The notes: a model not told the origin generated them from the letters alone. 6,590 bases of DNA from an uncultured Alistipes sp. (GCA_900769525.1 CAAGGY010000033.1:1-6590), one strand, 5' to 3'; positions 1-6,481 are shown, numbered from the stretch's first letter. Made by a program: numbers and translations.

Positions 1-1739
1 CGCACCTTATCCAGACGCATACCATCACCGATAAACTCCTTGAACTCGGCAGCCGAGATCTCACCAAGACCTTTGAATCGAGTAATTTCTGCCTGAGCAC
101 CACACTTCTTAACCGCTGCCTGACGCTCCTCGTCCGAATAGCAGTAGTGCGTCTCCTTCTTGTTACGCACACGGAAGAGTGGCGTCTGCAAGATAAAGAG
201 GTGGCCCAAGCGAATGACATCGGGGAAGAACTGCAAGAAGAATGAGGTCAACAGCAGACGAATGTGCATACCGTCGACATCGGCATCGGTAGCGATGATA
301 ACCTTGTTGTAGCGCAAGTTATCCATATCCTCCTCAATATTGAGAGCTGCCTGCAAGAGGTTAAACTCCTCGTTCTCGTAGACCACACGCTTCGTGAGGC
401 CGTAGCAGTTGAGCGGCTTACCACGCAACGAGAATACCGCCTGGGTGCGAGGGTCACGGCTCGAGGTGATTGAGCCCGACGCTGAGTTACCCTCGGTGAT
501 AAATATCATTGTCTGCTCGGCAAGTTCGTTCTTGTCGGTATAGTGAATCTTACAATCACGCAACTTCTTATTGTTTAGCGACACCTTCTTAGCCGCCTCA
601 CGTGCCTTCTTCTGCACGCCCGAGATAGCCTTACGCTCCTTCTCGTTCTCGACAATCTTACGCTGCAAGGTCTGAGCTGTCTCAGGATTCTTGTGCAGAT
701 AGTTGTCGAGGTTCACGGCGAGGAAGTCGCCGATAAACTGGCGCATAGTTACACCCTCCTCCTTATCACGTGAGCCGAGCTTGGTCTTTGTCTGCGACTC
801 GAAGATAGGGTCGTTGACACGCACCGACACCGCAGCAATGATTGATGTACGAATATCGGCAGGCTCGTAGTCCTTATGATAAAACTCCTTGATGGTCTTG
901 GCAACAGCCTCACGGAAGGCAGCCTGGTGAGTACCACCCTGCGGAGTATACTGGCCGTTGACAAACGAGTAGTAGGCCTCGCCATAGCCATTACCGTGAG
1001 TAATAACAATCTCGATATCTTCACCAGAGATGTGCACAGGAGGATACAACGGGTCGCTCGAGAGGTTGTCGTTGACCAGGTCGAGAAGACCATTCTTCGA
1101 GACATACGACTGGCCATTGAGCACAATGGTGAGGCCGAGGTTTAGGTATGTGTAGTTCTTGACCATCTGCTCGACATACTCGAGGTTGTAGGAGTAGTCG
1201 CCAAAGACCTCAGTGTCGACCACGAACTCTACATATGTACCATTCTGCTCTGCAACACCACTCTCCGAGCGGTCGGTGAGCTCGATACCCTGCGAGAAGG
1301 TCACAGTGCGTGCCTCGCCCTGACGCACAGAGCGGGCAAGAAAGTGGCTCGAGAGCATATTAACGGCCTTGACACCAACACCATTAAGACCGACGCTCTT
1401 TTTGAAGGCATCGCCACCATACTTACCACCCGTATTCATCTTGCTAACAGCATCCGACAAGGCCTCCAAAGGGATACCACGACCGTAGTCACGCACCGAG
1501 ACTTTGTTATCCTCGATGCGAATCTCGATACGCTTACCTGCACCCATAATAAACTCGTCGATGGAGTTATCCACAACCTCCTTGAGGAGCACGTAGATAC
1601 CATCGTCGGCCTGAGTACCATCGCCAAGCTTTCCGATATACATACCTGGACGCAGACGGATATGCTCTCGTGGCGAGAGGGTCTTAATCGCATCCTTGTC
1701 GTACTGAGCTGTTAGGTTAAGTGAGTTCTGTTCAGACAT
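1..1739 (-). CDS. parE: DNA topoisomerase IV subunit B (ParE), 3' end cut by window edge
   Basis: This is the ATPase/TOPRIM subunit of topoisomerase IV, which works with ParC to decatenate and relax DNA in the cytoplasm. From ATG at 1739, 579 codons are visible with no stop; I estimate 40-70 C-terminal residues are missing. The GHKL ATPase domain shows LRPGMYIGKLGDG (29-41), EVVDNSIDE with probable catalytic E54 and Mg-binding N58, DYGRGIP (84-90) and the lid GLNGVG (117-122). The transducer loop QTKTKLG (316-322) carries the ATP-contacting K318. The TOPRIM domain shows EGNSASG (E416), DADVDG (D485, D487, D489) and RFKGLGE (554-560). I prefer ParE over GyrB because LRPGMYIGKLGDG followed by DDGIYVLLKEV matches Bacteroidales ParE as I recall it, whereas GyrB usually reads VRKRPxMYIG. 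It lies 20 bp downstream of plsC with no promoter or terminator between, so co-transcription is likely. parC is not in the window. Confidence 0.95.
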   Translation of the reverse strand, partial: MSEQNSLNLTAQYDKDAIKTLSPREHIRLRPGMYIGKLGDGTQADDGIYVLLKEVVDNSIDEFIMGAGKRIEIRIEDNKVSVRDYGRGIPLEALSDAVSKMNTGGKYGGDAFKKSVGLNGVGVKAVNMLSSHFLARSVRQGEARTVTFSQGIELTDRSESGVAEQNGTYVEFVVDTEVFGDYSYNLEYVEQMVKNYTYLNLGLTIVLNGQSYVSKNGLLDLVNDNLSSDPLYPPVHISGEDIEIVITHGNGYGEAYYSFVNGQYTPQGGTHQAAFREAVAKTIKEFYHKDYEPADIRTSIIAAVSVRVNDPIFESQTKTKLGSRDKEEGVTMRQFIGDFLAVNLDNYLHKNPETAQTLQRKIVENEKERKAISGVQKKAREAAKKVSLNNKKLRDCKIHYTDKNELAEQTMIFITEGNSASGSITSSRDPRTQAVFSLRGKPLNCYGLTKRVVYENEEFNLLQAALNIEEDMDNLRYNKVIIATDADVDGMHIRLLLTSFFLQFFPDVIRLGHLFILQTPLFRVRNKKETHYCYSDEERQAAVKKCGAQAEITRFKGLGEISAAEFKEFIGDGMRLDKV

Positions 1740-1759
1740 ATATGTTTCTACACGTTTTC

Positions 1760-2482
1760 TTATTTGTTATTCGCACGAAGCTCGGCCAATGCCTCGACCA
1801 TTGATTCACGCACCTCGGTCATAACCTCCTTGATAGGACGCTCCACGACCTCCTCTTTTGATACTGGAGGCAACACCTTGATGGTGATTCGATTCTTCCA
1901 GTTCATAAATATGCCTTTGCGAATCATACGGTTAGTGCCATCGAGCACGACTGGAAGGATTGGCACCTCGGCCTCCTTAGCAAGGATAAAGGCGCCAGCC
2001 TTGAAGTTGTGAATCTCGCCATCCTTAGAGCGTGTGCCCTCAGGGAAGATAGAGACAGATGCACCCTTTTTCAACCACTCCATGCCACGAGTGTGTACAA
2101 GCTGCATAGCCTCCTTAGTGCTTGCACGATTGATTACGATGTCGCCGTGCATAAAGAGCAGACGGCCCACCATAGGAATCTTATATACCTCACGCTTCGA
2201 CACCCACTTGAACACCAAAGGCAGAGGATAGATACTCATAATATCCATCATCGAGGTGTGGTTGATAACGATGACATACGACTGCTTAGGGTCGATATTC
2301 TCGATGCCGATGACATCTCTGCCAAAAATACCGAGCACAGTATCGGTGATGAGCTTGCTAATAAAGTGAACCACAACACGTCGCTTGTCGAATGGATAGC
2401 AGATAATGAAGGCTACCCAAGAGAGCAAATAGAGCACAAAACTGATAAGTGTTGCAAAGATGTAGAAGAGTAAACTTAACAT
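1760..2482 (-). CDS. plsC: PlsC-family 1-acyl-sn-glycerol-3-phosphate acyltransferase
   Basis: This 240-residue membrane enzyme probably transfers an acyl chain to the sn-2 position of lysophosphatidic acid, giving phosphatidic acid for phospholipid synthesis. All four motifs of the glycerolipid acyltransferase family are present. Motif I is NHTSMMD (74-80) with the catalytic H75-x4-D80 pair. Motif II lies around KWVSKREVYKIPMVG (92-106). Motif III is FPEGTRS (146-152), which binds the glycerol phosphate. Motif IV is VPILPVVLDG (173-182). Residues 1-30 form one long hydrophobic stretch, likely a membrane anchor at the inner face of the cytoplasmic membrane. Length is normal for the family. 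The ATG at 2482 is preceded by AT-rich sequence with no Shine-Dalgarno, normal for the phylum. It is the first gene of a likely plsC-parE unit. Related lysophospholipid or ornithine-lipid acyltransferases share these motifs, so the exact substrate is inferred. Confidence 0.92.
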   Translation of the reverse strand: MLSLLFYIFATLISFVLYLLSWVAFIICYPFDKRRVVVHFISKLITDTVLGIFGRDVIGIENIDPKQSYVIVINHTSMMDIMSIYPLPLVFKWVSKREVYKIPMVGRLLFMHGDIVINRASTKEAMQLVHTRGMEWLKKGASVSIFPEGTRSKDGEIHNFKAGAFILAKEAEVPILPVVLDGTNRMIRKGIFMNWKNRITIKVLPPVSKEEVVERPIKEVMTEVRESMVEALAELRANNK

Positions 2483-2520
2483 AATAAACTTGGTTTTAAA
2501 GGGCTATATCTTCAATTTTG

Positions 2521-2552
2521 CAAAGATACGATTTTTTGTGAAAATAAGCTAA
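2521..2552 (-). promoter_or_regulatory. Promoter for plsC-parE (Bacteroides-type)
   Basis: Read on the minus strand, a -7 box TATCTTTG lies at 2528-2521, an exact match to TAnnTTTG. The -33 element is weak: TTAG at 2552-2549, within TTTTTAGC, 20 bp upstream. Transcription would start near 2515, leaving a leader of about 30 nt before the plsC ATG at 2482. The -7 match and the position support the call; the poor -33 box lowers certainty. Confidence 0.6.
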
Positions 2553-2627
2553 AAATTTCGCAACAAAAATTCAAGTTTATATATTGAAATAGGTATCAAT
2601 ATTTTTTTGAAAATTTTGTGCAAAAAA

Positions 2628-2659
2628 TTTGGATTTGTGAATTTGAGGGGATATCTTTG
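2628..2659 (+). promoter_or_regulatory. Plus-strand promoter P1 (Bacteroides-type)
   Basis: A -33 box TTTG (2628-2631) and a -7 box TATCTTTG (2652-2659) are separated by 20 bp, an excellent match to the Bacteroides consensus. Transcription would begin near 2664, giving a leader of about 185 nt ahead of the outer-membrane gene at 2849. No other plus-strand gene lies between, so P1 either drives that gene from a distance or makes a short leader RNA. A palindrome begins two bases after the -7 box and would overlap the transcription start. Confidence 0.65.
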
Positions 2660-2660
2660 C

Positions 2661-2684
2661 AGTGTATTAGTTGTGTAATACACT
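2661..2684. repeat. Perfect inverted repeat overlapping the P1 start site, candidate operator
   Basis: AGTGTATTA (2661-2669) and TAATACACT (2676-2684) are perfect 9-bp inverted arms around a 6-base centre, GTTGTG. The placement, directly after the P1 -7 box and across the expected start site, suits a dimeric repressor blocking initiation. The outer half-sites AGTGTA and TACACT are 12 bp apart and resemble, from memory, the AGTGTA-N13-TACACT operator of YtrA-type GntR repressors of cell-envelope stress operons. No GntR gene is in the window, so any such repressor would act from elsewhere. A 5' RNA hairpin is the alternative reading. Confidence 0.6.
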
Positions 2685-2751
2685 AAGAAACGGCAAATAG
2701 TAGACAACAAGCCAAGGAGCTTAGCTTCAAAGGTCGTCAAAACTAATACAA

Positions 2752-2781
2752 ATGGGATACCCAGAGAAATTAGATAAGTAA
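2752..2781 (+). other. Nine-codon open frame in the P1 leader, possible leader peptide
   Basis: An ATG at 2752 opens a short frame encoding MGYPEKLDK and ends with TAA at 2779-2781. It would lie about 90 nt into a transcript from P1 and stops 4 bases before the -33 box of P2. No ribosome-binding sequence is recognisable, but that is usual in this phylum. A frame this short can easily arise by chance, so I list it only as a possibility. Confidence 0.12.
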
Positions 2782-2785
2782 AAAT

Positions 2786-2815
2786 TTTGCGGGGGGGGGA
2801 AATTTATTATCTTTG
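2786..2815 (+). promoter_or_regulatory. Plus-strand promoter P2 with a poly-G spacer
   Basis: A -33 box TTTG (2786-2789) and a -7 box TATCTTTG (2808-2815) lie 18 bp apart, slightly shorter than the 19-21 bp usual for Bacteroides promoters and than the 20 bp in the other two plus-strand promoters here. Half of the spacer is a run of nine G. Transcription would start near 2820, leaving a leader of about 28 nt before the ATG at 2849, which makes P2 the natural main promoter of the outer-membrane gene. Confidence 0.65.
2791..2799 (+). repeat. G9 homopolymer tract in the P2 spacer
   Basis: Nine consecutive G residues follow C2790 and precede an A/T-rich stretch. They lie wholly between the -33 and -7 boxes of P2. 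A run this long is striking in a region otherwise rich in A and T. Homopolymer G tracts slip during replication, and a change in length here would alter promoter spacing directly. The current 18-bp spacing would become 19 or 20 bp with one or two added G. Confidence 0.85.
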
Positions 2816-2848
2816 TAACAAGGAAAATTAACTAAAAAATTTTTCGAT

Positions 2849-5254
2849 ATGAGAGTACTAAGATTGATGGCACTTGCACTTTTGATTATGGTGGCAGGTG
2901 TAGCAGAGGCAGCTGCACAGAGATACTCAGTCTCAGGACGAGTAGTATCAACCGAGGCAGAGGCAATAGCCTATGCAACAGTAGTTATTACGCAGAACAA
3001 CAGCCAAGTAGCAGGTGGCGCAACAGATAGCAATGGTGAATTTACGCTCAAGGCACCAGAGGGCGACTACACCCTAAATATCAGCTACATAGGCTACAAA
3101 AAGCACACCCAGGAGCTCTCGCTGAAAGGAGATATTGCGCTGGGTGACATTACGCTCGAAACCGACGCCACACAGATTGATATTGTGGTTATCAAATCAG
3201 ATCTGATACGTCGCGAGGCTGACCGATTCGTGGTCGACGTTGCTAACTCCCCTATTGCTCTGGGCAAGGATGGTGAGGAGCTACTAAAGAGCGCACCTGG
3301 TGTATGGATTCAGGATAACAAGCTCTCGATAAACGGTAACTCAGGCTCTAAGATTTACATCAACGACCGTGAAGTGAAGCTCGACGACGAGCAGCTTATG
3401 GCCTACCTTCGCTCATTGCGTGCTGATGATATTCAGCGCATCGAGGTTATCCCTCAGTCAGGTGCCGACTACGACGCTGCATCGTCGGGCGGTATCATCA
3501 AGATTACAACAAAGCGCAACCCCAACATGGGTCTTATGGGCTCGGCATCGTTAGTAGCAAATGGCGGTAAGCAACTATATAATGTAATGCCATCATTGTC
3601 GCTAAACTACAACAACGACAAGCTTAACCTCTATGGCCGCACATGGGCAGGAACAAATGGCCAAAAGTACACAACCAAAGAGCACACCGACTACACCAAC
3701 GGCACAGTAATCGACGCATCGACAAAGATGGACGAGCAGTCGACATGGGCAGGTGTCAACCTCGGCTTTGTCTACGACATCAACGACAAGCACAGCATTG
3801 GTGCAGAGGTACAGCACAACTATTGGGGTGGTAACGACATTACAGACACCTGGACAGAGCACAACATCGCCAACAAGACAACACGTAGCGAGGGTGACTA
3901 CTCGAGCAAGACGCATAGTAACATGACAACTGCGACGCTCAACTACATAGCAAAGCTCGACAACAAGGGCTCTGATATAAAGCTTATTGGCGACTACACC
4001 AACTCTGTAACTCCTCACAACTACAACTACTTAGACAAGACCTTCGACATAGCGTCACCCACAGAAGGTATAGACCAAAGATATCGCAACGCCACAAAGG
4101 GCAACTACCAGCTTGCCACAGCCAGAGTAGACTACACAAAGGTCTTTTCTGACAAGGTGAGAATCTCGGCAGGTGTGAAGTATACCTATAATAATAATGC
4201 CAACGAGGCAAAGTACGAAAACCTTGTGGGCGAGAGCTGGACTACGAATAGCGACAAGAGCTACGACATTGGATATACTGAGCACATCGCAGCGGCATAT
4301 ATCACCGCATCGGCAAAGCTGGGTAGATGGAGTCTTGTGGGTGGTCTGCGTGGCGAGTACACACATCTGCGCTCAAAGGGTGACAGATTGCCACTTTCGA
4401 GCTACCCTGAGATATTCCCAAATGCCAACATCTCTTACCAGCTAACACAAAAGGGCGACTACTCATTGGTGGTGCAGTACTCACGCAACATCACACGTCC
4501 TTCGTTCTGGGCACTATCGCCAAACGAGACAAAGATATCGGAGTATATGATTCAGCGTGGCAACCCCGACCTTAAGCCTACAACTTCTAACAACATATCG
4601 CTCACTGCTGTGCTCAAGTATAAATATACAATCACACTCGGTATGACGATTATGAAGAACGGAATACAGCAGGCAACGCTCGTCGATAAGCAGAACCCTG
4701 AGCTGCTAATATTGCAGACTATCAACTACCCTACGTTCAACAACTACTTTATGAGCGTGAACCTTCCGTTCCAGATTACGAAGTGGTGGTCGACAAACAT
4801 AAACCTTAATGCCATGTACTTGGGTCAGCGTGTATACCCTGACGAGCCACTACGTCGCAACTTCATGCTCTTTGCAAGTGCTCAGATGTCGTTTACTCTG
4901 CCTCACAACTTCTTCATCGAGCTTGACGGAAACTTTATGCATGGCGCACAGGCGGGTAACACACGCATTGCCGACAAGGGCAATATGAATATCACCATCA
5001 AGAAGCGACTGCTTAACAACAAACTTACGTTAGCACTTGGCGCTATAAACATCATCGACACGCCTCAGAAGATATATATCAACGAGAGCACCTTCAACCG
5101 CACGATGACAGTACGACAGCCATGGGGAAGCTTTGGTGCAAAGTTTACTATAACCTACAACTTCAACGCTGGCAAGCAGTTCCGTGCAAAGTCAGTGGAG
5201 AGTGGCTCGGCTGATGACCGTAGCCGTATTGGCTCGGGTGGTGGCAGCAACTAA
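2849..5254 (+). CDS. Outer-membrane beta-barrel protein, TonB-receptor-like, with carboxypeptidase-regulatory-like domain
   Basis: This 801-residue protein belongs in the outer membrane. Residues 1-24 are a Sec signal peptide, with likely cleavage after AAAQ. Residues 26-104 form a carboxypeptidase-regulatory-like beta-sandwich (SGRVVS... ATDSNGEFTLKAPEGDYTLNISYIGY). Residues 118-222 form a TonB-receptor plug-like domain (LLKSAPGVW, KIYINDREV, IQRIEVIPQSGADYDA, GGIIKITT). Residues 228-772 alternate polar and aromatic residues as in a large barrel and most resemble the outer-membrane beta-barrel family OMP_b-brl_3 (PF14905). The last strand ends in TITYNF, followed by a 29-residue hydrophilic Gly/Ser-rich tail. 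No TonB box is evident before the first domain and no SusD partner lies nearby, so this is not a SusC of a glycan locus. Substrate and true TonB dependence are unknown. Two promoters, one with a palindrome and one with a poly-G spacer, precede it; a hairpin terminator follows. Confidence 0.88.
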   Translation: MRVLRLMALALLIMVAGVAEAAAQRYSVSGRVVSTEAEAIAYATVVITQNNSQVAGGATDSNGEFTLKAPEGDYTLNISYIGYKKHTQELSLKGDIALGDITLETDATQIDIVVIKSDLIRREADRFVVDVANSPIALGKDGEELLKSAPGVWIQDNKLSINGNSGSKIYINDREVKLDDEQLMAYLRSLRADDIQRIEVIPQSGADYDAASSGGIIKITTKRNPNMGLMGSASLVANGGKQLYNVMPSLSLNYNNDKLNLYGRTWAGTNGQKYTTKEHTDYTNGTVIDASTKMDEQSTWAGVNLGFVYDINDKHSIGAEVQHNYWGGNDITDTWTEHNIANKTTRSEGDYSSKTHSNMTTATLNYIAKLDNKGSDIKLIGDYTNSVTPHNYNYLDKTFDIASPTEGIDQRYRNATKGNYQLATARVDYTKVFSDKVRISAGVKYTYNNNANEAKYENLVGESWTTNSDKSYDIGYTEHIAAAYITASAKLGRWSLVGGLRGEYTHLRSKGDRLPLSSYPEIFPNANISYQLTQKGDYSLVVQYSRNITRPSFWALSPNETKISEYMIQRGNPDLKPTTSNNISLTAVLKYKYTITLGMTIMKNGIQQATLVDKQNPELLILQTINYPTFNNYFMSVNLPFQITKWWSTNINLNAMYLGQRVYPDEPLRRNFMLFASAQMSFTLPHNFFIELDGNFMHGAQAGNTRIADKGNMNITIKKRLLNNKLTLALGAINIIDTPQKIYINESTFNRTMTVRQPWGSFGAKFTITYNFNAGKQFRAKSVESGSADDRSRIGSGGGSN

Positions 5255-5274
5255 CATTTAGCCAGAGAGCAAGA

Positions 5275-5307
5275 TGGGTTACTACGACAATCGCACGTAG
5301 TAACCCA
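5275..5307 (+). terminator. Hairpin terminator after the outer-membrane gene
   Basis: A perfect 12-bp stem pairs 5275-5286 (TGGGTTACTACG) with 5296-5307 (CGTAGTAACCCA) around a 9-base loop, 21 bp after the stop codon. The T tract is weak (AATTTGTTAT follows), so termination may be incomplete or the hairpin may mainly protect the mRNA 3' end. The next promoter begins 44 bp further on. Confidence 0.7.
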
Positions 5308-5350
5308 ATTTGTTATATAGTAGCGTAAAGTGTTCTAAATTAAACATTAA

Positions 5351-5382
5351 TTTGCAGATATAAAAACATTTTATTATATTTG
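5351..5382 (+). promoter_or_regulatory. Promoter of the lipoprotein pair, almost touching the start codon
   Basis: A -33 box TTTG (5351-5354) and a -7 box TATATTTG (5375-5382) are separated by 20 bp, an excellent Bacteroides-type match. Only three bases (TAA, 5383-5385) separate the -7 box from the ATG at 5386. Transcription would begin at or within a few bases of the start codon, so the mRNA is probably leaderless or has a leader of a few bases at most. I see no second promoter upstream in the 5308-5350 interval. Confidence 0.65.
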
Positions 5383-5385
5383 TAA

Positions 5386-6012
5386 ATGAGGCTATCACGA
5401 CACATATCCCTTTGCTCGATAATCGCTCTTGCAACCCTGCTTGTTGTGGGGTGCAACAGTGGCAACCGTCATAGGAGAATAGATGTCGCAGCATTGGAGC
5501 AAAGACTTGAGCCTGGAGATCTTGTTTTTCGCCGAGGCACAGGCGTCGTGGGACATATAGTGACCTCGGTAGATAGTCGTGGCGAGTACTCACACGTGGG
5601 CATTGCCATCTGTAAGGAGGGTAAGTGGCACGTAGTGCATGCCGTACCCTATGAGCCTGAGTTTGAGGGCGACTACGACCGTGTGAAGTGCGAAAGCCTC
5701 GAAGCCTTTGTGGCACACTACCCTAAGGCCGCAATTGGTCACTACCGAGTGGCGGCAGAGAGAGCAATTAGAACACAAGCGGCCGACAACGCCCTGAGAA
5801 TAAGCAACGAAGGGCGACGTTTTGACCACGCATATAACCTTGAGGATAGCACTGAGTTCTACTGCACGGAGCTTGTGGAGTACCTATACTCTCTATCTGG
5901 CCTAAGGCTAAGCGAAGGCCGTCGCACAGTTGTGAACTTTCCATCGCTCTCGGGAGAGTATATCATGCCCTCCGACATTACAGAGAGCGAGTTAGTGATA
6001 CCTATTTATTAA
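5386..6012 (+). CDS. YiiX-like permuted NlpC/P60-superfamily lipoprotein (putative cysteine hydrolase)
   Basis: This 208-residue protein carries a lipoprotein signal peptide: charged MRLSRH, a hydrophobic core, then the lipobox VVGC with acylated C23. The mature part resembles the YiiX/YebB-like branch (DUF830, permuted papain fold) of the NlpC/P60 superfamily. It has LEPGDLVFRRG (41-51), YSHVGIAI (68-75) with probable catalytic H70, VVHAVPYE (83-90) with H85 as possible third residue, and FYCTELVEYLY (158-168) with probable nucleophile C160. Such enzymes cleave peptide or amide bonds in cell wall or lipids; the substrate here is unknown. There is no acidic cluster after C23, so surface export is not indicated and a periplasm-facing position is likely. 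The start is fixed: an in-frame TAA directly precedes the ATG, and later starts would lose the signal peptide. It is first in a likely two-gene unit, with the next start 17 bp beyond its stop. Confidence 0.82.
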   Translation: MRLSRHISLCSIIALATLLVVGCNSGNRHRRIDVAALEQRLEPGDLVFRRGTGVVGHIVTSVDSRGEYSHVGIAICKEGKWHVVHAVPYEPEFEGDYDRVKCESLEAFVAHYPKAAIGHYRVAAERAIRTQAADNALRISNEGRRFDHAYNLEDSTEFYCTELVEYLYSLSGLRLSEGRRTVVNFPSLSGEYIMPSDITESELVIPIY

Positions 6013-6029
6013 CCCTAAACCCTACTACT

Positions 6030-6431
6030 ATGAGAAGAGTATTATCGTTTTTTGCAGTCGTAGCGGCAATGTTTGCCGTATCGTGCTCAAGCCCTGCAGG
6101 CCCTGCTGACGCAGCGCTTAACCTCTACGAGCTTATCAGCAATGGAGAATACGATGCTGCCGCCGAGGAGTTCTACTACGACACCGACGACGCTGAGAAG
6201 TTAGCACAGTCGAAGGCTATGATTGCATCGCTATTCAAGGAGAAGGCTGGCCCACAGATTGAGGCTAAGGGCGGCATTGCAAATGTCGAGGTTGTTGGCG
6301 AGGAGCTGTTAGCCGATGGCGGTGAGGCAAAAGTGAGCGTGAAGATTAGCTATGGCAATGGCGAGGTCGAGGAGAACAGCGTCGACATGGTCAACACCCC
6401 AGAGGGTTGGAAAGCTTCGGTAAAGAAGTAA
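6030..6431 (+). CDS. Small DUF4878-like (NTF2-like) lipoprotein
   Basis: The 133-residue product begins with a short lipoprotein signal, MRRVLSFF, a hydrophobic core and the lipobox AVSC, giving acylated C19. The mature 115 residues look like a single compact domain: two helices (about 25-50 with the phrase LISNGEYDAAAEEF, and 54-72), then alternating strands (about 83-130) ending EGWKASVKK. This resembles the DUF4878 / lumazine-binding-like NTF2-like lipoproteins common in Bacteroidales, whose role is not established. The domain is acidic. There is no acidic cluster directly after C19, so a periplasmic face is more likely than the cell surface. No separate promoter is visible in the 17 bp before it, so it is probably co-transcribed with the YiiX-like gene, and a strong terminator follows. 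Family assignment is by pattern only. Confidence 0.78.
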   Translation: MRRVLSFFAVVAAMFAVSCSSPAGPADAALNLYELISNGEYDAAAEEFYYDTDDAEKLAQSKAMIASLFKEKAGPQIEAKGGIANVEVVGEELLADGGEAKVSVKISYGNGEVEENSVDMVNTPEGWKASVKK

Positions 6432-6446
6432 TACGAATAATACGAG

Positions 6447-6481
6447 AAAGGGTCATGCACGGCGCATGGCCCTTTTTTTTT
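6447..6481 (+). terminator. Rho-independent terminator of the lipoprotein pair
   Basis: GGGTCATGC (6450-6458) pairs with GCATGGCCC (6464-6472) around the loop ACGGC, with one G-U pair. AAA and TTT extend the stem outward, and nine T follow (6473-6481). It lies 15 bp after the stop codon. This is a textbook intrinsic terminator for the plus strand. Confidence 0.93.

Larger units (their letters stand above)
2483..2848. other. Divergent regulatory region without a supported protein gene
   Basis: These 366 bases separate the minus-strand plsC-parE unit from the plus-strand outer-membrane gene. The stretch is much richer in A and T than the flanking genes, especially 2510-2640. It contains one minus-strand promoter (2521-2552), two plus-strand promoters (2628-2659 and 2786-2815), a palindrome (2661-2684), a weak hairpin (about 2712-2733, 5-bp core with one G-U pair) and a nine-codon open frame (2752-2781). 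The only longer frame, on the minus strand at 2549-2740, would need a TTG start and runs through the P1 promoter and palindrome. I regard it as chance. Confidence 0.8.

Noticed and set aside
1..1739. GyrB as an alternative identity for the type II topoisomerase subunit
   Set aside because: The LRPGMYIGKLGDG and DDGIYVLLKEV context matches ParE of Bacteroidales as I recall it, whereas GyrB usually has VRKRPxMYIG.
2009..2473. Plus-strand open frame of 154 codons
   Set aside because: It lies entirely opposite plsC, whose four catalytic motifs are intact on the other strand, so it is a shadow frame.
2549..2740. Minus-strand open frame of 63 codons in the intergenic region
   Set aside because: It would need a TTG start, runs through the P1 promoter and palindrome, and its composition follows the local A/T richness. 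It shows no domain or signal.
3602..4018. Minus-strand open frame of 138 codons with many Val and Cys
   Set aside because: It is the antisense shadow of the beta-barrel gene, created by repeated Asn/Asp/Thr/Tyr codons, with no family features.
5225..5251. Hydrophilic Gly/Ser-rich tail after the last beta strand of the barrel protein, considered as a frameshift or fusion
   Set aside because: As I recall, similar short polar tails are common in this barrel family, and the reading frame and base composition continue smoothly to the stop.
6012..6026. CCCTAAACCCT resembling a telomere repeat
   Set aside because: It is a single short occurrence between two co-directional lipoprotein genes and is not repeated, so it is coincidence.
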